The notes under the pieces: model-generated
What the model was told of the DNA's origin: nothing
The model's input: only the letters and a program-made list of their open reading frames with translations
Database searches by the model: none
From: Hirundichthys speculiger
Taxonomy: Eukaryota > Chordata > Actinopteri > Beloniformes > Exocoetidae
Length of the DNA stretch: 64,000 nucleotides
Reading direction: 5' to 3'
Assembly (NCBI GenBank): GCA_018398805.1
Contig: JAGFBZ010000942.1
Span: 682,001 to 746,000, forward strand
Shown here: piece by piece, positions 58,900 to 64,000 of the stretch
How the letters are laid out: each line of letters opens with the position of its first letter
Numbering within the stretch: the first letter of the stretch is position 1
Made by a program: the position numbers and the translations under genes

Positions 58900-60500
58900 G
58901 ATTTGTGCACCGTTATTGTCCCTTTAAAGGTAGGGTTAGCGATCCTACACTGTTTCTAACACTCTCTGTTCACCAGCGGCACATTTTGTGAGTACAACGT
59001 AAAAATCAGGTCTTCTTACACAGCTTCACCTCCACAAACTGGTAACAGACACGGTGGGCAGCCTGCACACCAAACTATAACAAACATCACCTCAGCCAGT
59101 CACCAGCAAGGGGAAGGCGCGTGCTCGTGCACATAAAGTGATGGGATGCTTTGTTTCAAATATTAACTGTCACTCAGAAATCCCTCACACTGCCTTTATA
59201 AACTACAATATATAATGTTACAAATGTAGCATTTAATGATACATGTGTGATTACTAGTATCCTCAGTAAAGGCTTGGAAAAAAGCCGGTAGAAAGCCACT
59301 TATTCTACACCTGCGTAGTAAAAAACAAAAGCAGGGGTTTTGTGGTTCCACCTCTTCTACTCCTGTAGCTCCCTGCTGACGGGTGTTGAAGGATGACGTT
59401 CAACATGTGTTGGATTTTCCTCCAGTACTTTGCTTTCAAAGCTCAGCCTGCTGCTTTCTCCTCCTTTGTGTTTTCAGCTCTGTTTTATGTTGTCCAATTA
59501 CATTTAATTTGCTGTATGCCATGATTGCCTTCACGAGGAGAATGCAGGAGGAAATTTATTTCCCCTGTTTTGTTGTTCACAGAAACGAGCGTCTTCAGTC
59601 AGTAAATGAGTGCAGACAGCCCACGTATCATGGTATTAAAATGCGAATAGCAGCTACATATATCACTGCGCACTAGGTTTATATCAGCTTATTATGTCTT
59701 TTTTGCTTCTGCGGCAATATCACAAATCACTTTTAAAACAGAGGCAAAGTCAAAGATAAGGATGTCTGTGTAATTTCACAGCAGATTTGCCGCCTCTCTT
59801 TGCGTCACAGACCTCAGATCGATTTATCTCAATCAACGTGATGATTTTGGACAACTGTAGTGATAAACCTACCTGAATCACACACGTTTCACCCGAACAG
59901 ACCTTCAGCAAGACCAAAAAAAACAAGGCTTTTTGAAGAAAACTTTCTCTCCCAGCGCACATGAACCCTCCAATGAGAGGTGATCGCAGCGAAACTTGCA
60001 AGTTGCACGCTTAGTGGTGCATTAGGACATTTTATTGACGGTCATGTGATCATTCTGCCCACAAAAAGTCATAATTAATGTCATACAGCATTAAGGTCCT
60101 CAAATTGAGAACATGAGCTTTCTCTTGGTTGGTTGGTTCTTGTGGTTGCCTGACATCTTTATCTTTGGGTCTTTTTCAAGATAAAGCATGCTTTAAGATG
60201 TTTCATGTGTTGCTAAGACAGATAGCATATCACACGGTGGAATATTTTACATGTTGTTGTTCGTGTGAGGTTATTTTTACCTAATAAGATCTTGTAGAGG
60301 CCAGATGAGTTTTCTCACGACGCCCTGACATGTCATGTGAGAACTGAAAGAAGGATGTACTTTAAAGTAAATGACTCTCCGTTCTAATGATCTTTCTCTT
60401 GGTTTTGTGCAGAAAATATTGTTCACAGTGTTGACTTTGATGTACGACAGTGAAAAACCCAGTTGAAGAAAAAACATCAACGCCTACTGTCGTGATAGCC
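58900..60500. other. Intergenic DNA, no gene recognised
   Basis: A+T-rich, no conserved exon found. A 97-codon ORF at 59383-59676 shows no domain. Confidence 0.4.
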
Positions 60501-60504
60501 ATAA

Positions 60505-60775
60505 TTTATCCATCCATCCATCTTCTGTACCTGCTTCAGCCTCGTTCAGGGTCACGGGGGTCTGCTGCTGCCCATCACAGCCGTCACTGGCTGAAAGGCG
60601 GCGAACACTCTCAACGGGTTGCCAGTCCATCACAGGGCCACACAAAAAACAAGCAACACACTCACTTCTCAGCTAATTTAGACTTACCTTTCAGCCTAAC
60701 ACTATATTTTTGGACTGTGGGAGGAGCTCCTGGAAAAACATCCTCACAGGAGAACATTCAGACTCCACACACTTA
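60505..60775 (-). repeat. SINE/LINE-derived interspersed repeat with catc tail
   Basis: It starts with the tail ttatccatccatccatcttc, then ttcagggtcacgggg, agtccatcacagggccaca, ttttggactgtgggaggag and gaacattcagactccacac. This well-known fish repeat is in minus orientation, judged by the tail at the left. A second copy is at 57470-57690. Confidence 0.7.
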
Positions 60776-61540
60776 GAATTTTAAATTCAAATTAAATAAA
60801 CTGAATCACAAAGTGGAACAAACTGGATTATGAATAGGAACGAACTGGTTTCTACAGTGAACTGGACGGAATTGGAATACAGTTTGTAATTAACTGGATT
60901 ATATCTAACTTCAAGTCTTTTCTGTGTGAAGTCCCTTGATGTGACTTTGTTGTGAATTGGTTGCTATACAGGCAACATGAATTGAATCGAGTTAAAACAT
61001 TTAAAGTCACCCTACATAAAAATACAATCTCTGATCACACAGGGGGACATAAACCTGTAGCATAGATCTAGAAATTCACTCGTGTCTGATGCCAGGGGGC
61101 TGACACATGAACCTTCTTGTGATATCCTGGCCCCATGCCATCAGAGGTACAGCATCCGTCTAACATCCATCCATGTTACAGTACAAAGTTATACTACAAA
61201 GTTTACATTACGCGCAAAAGCCCCAAATGAAGCGGCAACGACCGGTTTCTACCAGCGCTGCCACCCAGTGGACACCGTTTCTGTGGCACTCGGGTTTTCC
61301 ACCATTCACTAATAAATACAAGTCATTCAGAGTTGGTTAAAGAGAGTCTGCAAACCCTCACATTTTTAAGACACTTTCAGACCTTATTAATCAACAGTAT
61401 TGACTACTGTTTCTAGTTCATCGGCCTGCTGACTGAAGGACAAGAAGCCGCCATTAAAATGTGATCTCAGTGGGGCATGACCCAGTACGTATTCTGCTGA
61501 TAGTCGGGGAAAGACCAAGACCAAGGAAGACTGTGGTCAA

Positions 61541-62674
61541 TAGGGATGCACGATAACTGTTTTTTAAAACCGATACCGATAACCGATAACCGATAACTTT
61601 CAGCTCCTAACGGCCGATACCGATAACCGATAACACACACACATACCTAAGATCATTACATCAATACTTTGAACAAAACCAAAAATAGTTTTTTTTAAAT
61701 GAACAGATATTTATTTTTTCCAATGAAAAACTATTGTCAAGACTCTCCAACATTTTCGTAAAGCTATCAAACAAACCTATTTGATATCTCACGAAAACTT
61801 AAATAAGCTGCATTACTGACTGATATAAAAAATAAAGGCTCCTTGAACTGATGGAAATAGATGTATCAGAATTACTAACTGAAAAAGATTAACATTTAAA
61901 GGATTTTGGCTTGTGGTTCCATTTAAATTAATACCTTTAATTAAAGTAAATGAGGTTCAGTAGTTTTTATTTTTTAATTTAATGGAAGCTTTAGATGAGA
62001 GGAATGAGCGAGAGAAGAGGAGAGGAGAGGGAGGGGAGGAGAGACTCCTGCTGGATTTTGCACGTTAGCTTCCGTTAGCTCACGTTAGCGCGATTTCAAA
62101 ACTGTTGTAGGTGGCCGATCAGGTTTTACGTATTAAAGTTTATGCTTGTGCTTCCCTCCCCGTATAATTTGCTCGGAGGATTTATCACAAATAACCACCA
62201 AACTATCTTCTTCTGAAACTTAAACGAAGTTCCGCGCTGCCATGTTTGTTGTGATCAGCACAATGCATGCTGCATTCAAGGTGTAACGTAAATTCCGATA
62301 TTTCCTCGTTTTCTAGTTGTTATTTCAGCCTTTTCTATTTTTTTCTTTTTTTTTATGTGTAACGTGGGAGAATACTGCGAATATCGATTCAAGTCTGCAA
62401 CTACCAAAATTATGACCGAGTTAACTAGTTGTTTTCTGGCATGAAGGAGTATTCTTGATTTTCCTTATTGAGTAATCGTTTTTCTGATTATGCCGATGTC
62501 ACTTGAACATAACATTCACTGCCACTGGATAGAATTCAAGGCTCAGAGGGAGCGAGGCACTGCCGTGTTGACAGAAATATATATGTTATCGGGGCTATTT
62601 GTCGTGATATCGGACCTATTGGGATGACGTCATAATTTCCTGATATCGGCCCGATAGTTATCGTGCACCCCTTA
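61541..62674. mobile_element. hAT element, uninterrupted relative of the 5644 element
   Basis: Termini tagggatgcacgataactg and (right end inverted) taaggggtgcacgataac. The flanks gtggtcaa (61533-61540) and gtggtcag (62675-62682) are a 7/8 TSD. The interior aligns with the 5-kb copy over shared blocks such as cgtaaagctatcaaacaaac and ctgaaaaagattaacattta. It has no intact ORF, so it is a non-autonomous family with at least two copies here. Confidence 0.88.
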
Positions 62675-62682
62675 GTGGTCAG

Positions 62683-63690
62683 AATACCACATCCTCAAAC
62701 AAACAGCCCCTCTGCTGAGAAAATGTCAGGAGATTTAGATTCAGTCTCAAAACAGCATCCAGTGGACCTCTAAGCTGACATTTTGTTGACACACACACAC
62801 GGTATCTTGACCTGAACACTTTCCCATCACTTATTAAGTCATTACACACACTTCATTTCACTGTTTAAGTACGCTCCAATAAATTTCATGGCAATGATTA
62901 GCGTGGAATGAATAATGTTTATGAAGAATTATCAGTTCTGAATGTTAATTCGCTGACTGAATACAACGCAGAAATTCACACAAAAGACAAAGTTGCTCGT
63001 TATATTATATGTATATCTGAAAAACATTTGAATAATGACAGAAATTCCATTATAGATTATTTAATGTGCTTCAGCCTGAAGTCAATTTCCTGTCTGCATC
63101 CTTCCTGTAAGATATTTGGGTTTTTTACTGGTTGAATTATACTTGCAGATGTTATCTGTTAGTGCCTAACCTCACAGAGAGCTGAAAAGCTGCAAAGGAT
63201 CGAGTCCTCTTATGAACAAAGCAGGCACAGAGAGTAATGAAAAGTGTAGATTAAAGCGATATCAAGTGTGGCCATTACTCCTGGATTGCAGTCAACATTG
63301 GGCTCTTACAATGTAAGGTCCTGCCTGTTTTGTATTTGGTTTTTTTTCCTCACCCATCCTCTGTGAAAAGTGTTCCCATACCCCGGGTCAGTAAACAAAA
63401 TAAGCTGTGGGCCCGTAAATGGTCCCCTCATGGCAGCAGTGGGACTATTTTTCCCACAAATTGCTCTGGATTGTGGAGAGGAAAAAAAAAAAAAAAAGGT
63501 TACATTTCTCATTTACTTGCTTAGTTTTAAAACTGCCAACGCTAAATCGAAATGGTTTGGAAACTGTTCTCCTTTTTTTATCCAATAAAGTGAGTTTCTT
63601 ACCCACCGCAGTACAGAGCACAAAACATACAAATGGAAAAAAAACTGCACAATCAGCTAGGAATCAGTTAAAGAATTCCTCAAGTCTCTA
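62683..63690. other. Intergenic DNA, no gene recognised
   Basis: Mixed A+T-rich sequence with an (AC)n tract near 62791 and an A run at 63481-63497. No conserved exon seen. Confidence 0.4.
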
Positions 63691-63692
63691 AT

Positions 63693-64000
63693 TACCGTAT
63701 TGGCCTGATTATAAGACGACCTCTGTTTTTCAAATATCATTTTGGGAAAATAAAAATATGATGATGAGAATAAGGTTAATTATAAAACAACTTTTTATAA
63801 TACAATTACTATAGAAAATAGTCACACAGAGATAACATTCTGCTGTATTGTGAAACATTTAAATGATTTCATCTTTTTTAGAAAGTATGGTAGTACCATA
63901 CTTAAGGTAAGGTATGTGTCAGGTTTCCATGTTATTTAGATCAAGGTATAGTACTATTTAATAAAACTTAATTATCTTAAAATCTGAGACCATGACTCAG
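63693..64000. mobile_element. Left part of a DNA transposon running off the window
   Basis: It begins taccgtattggcctgattat then aagacgacctctg, a terminus recognised from fish DNA transposons. The rest is A+T-rich and continues past the window end, so neither TSD nor right end can be checked. Confidence 0.4.

Overview
The window is nuclear DNA from a ray-finned fish, most likely a percomorph teleost. Two vertebrate single-copy genes with many small introns lie on the minus strand, in the same order and orientation as the conserved mcm8–crls1 pair. The rest is A+T-rich intron and intergenic DNA full of families typical of fish genomes: hAT-type DNA transposons with 8-bp target-site duplications (TSDs), a Tc1-like relic, L2-like LINE 3' ends, a tRNA-derived SINE and microsatellites.

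Region 1 (1-12.1 kb): crls1, mitochondrial cardiolipin synthase. Seven coding exons run from a CpG-rich first exon near 12.0 kb to a stop at 1650-1652. Its introns hold a 985-bp hAT (2994-3978) and a three-level hAT nest (5644-8370). Region 2 (12.1-14.3 kb): spacer with a LINE 3' end and a hAT-like element. Region 3 (14.3-23.05 kb): mcm8, a helicase of homologous recombination. Twenty coding exons can be joined by phase, covering the Gly/Arg/Trp-rich N-terminus, zinc-binding segment, Walker A, Walker B, arginine finger and C-terminus. Introns carry a hAT and a SINE. Region 4 (23-64 kb): no complete gene recognised. One well-formed orphan exon lies on the minus strand (55469-55573). The remainder is repeats: a 180-bp AT array, L2-like LINE pieces, a diverged direct duplication (33.6 kb versus 38.5 kb), a Tc1 relic, and hAT elements at 27.3, 38.7, 39.2, 40.6, 43.7 (nested), 49.1, 56.2 (nested) and 61.5 kb.

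The two genes belong to different pathways (cardiolipin synthesis; recombination and meiosis), so the link is conserved synteny rather than shared function. The most important observation for a user is that both genes look intact in splice sites and protein motifs, yet mcm8 carries two clear one-base frameshifts (exons 7 and 11) and probably a third (exon 1), and crls1 exon 1 has no in-frame ATG. This looks more like residual assembly indels than two dead genes, but it needs reads or RNA to settle. The most interesting mobile-DNA structure is the set of datable nested hAT insertions, several with their empty target site visible elsewhere in the window, including a hAT that carries a BED-finger relic on one strand and a MADF-domain ORF on the other.
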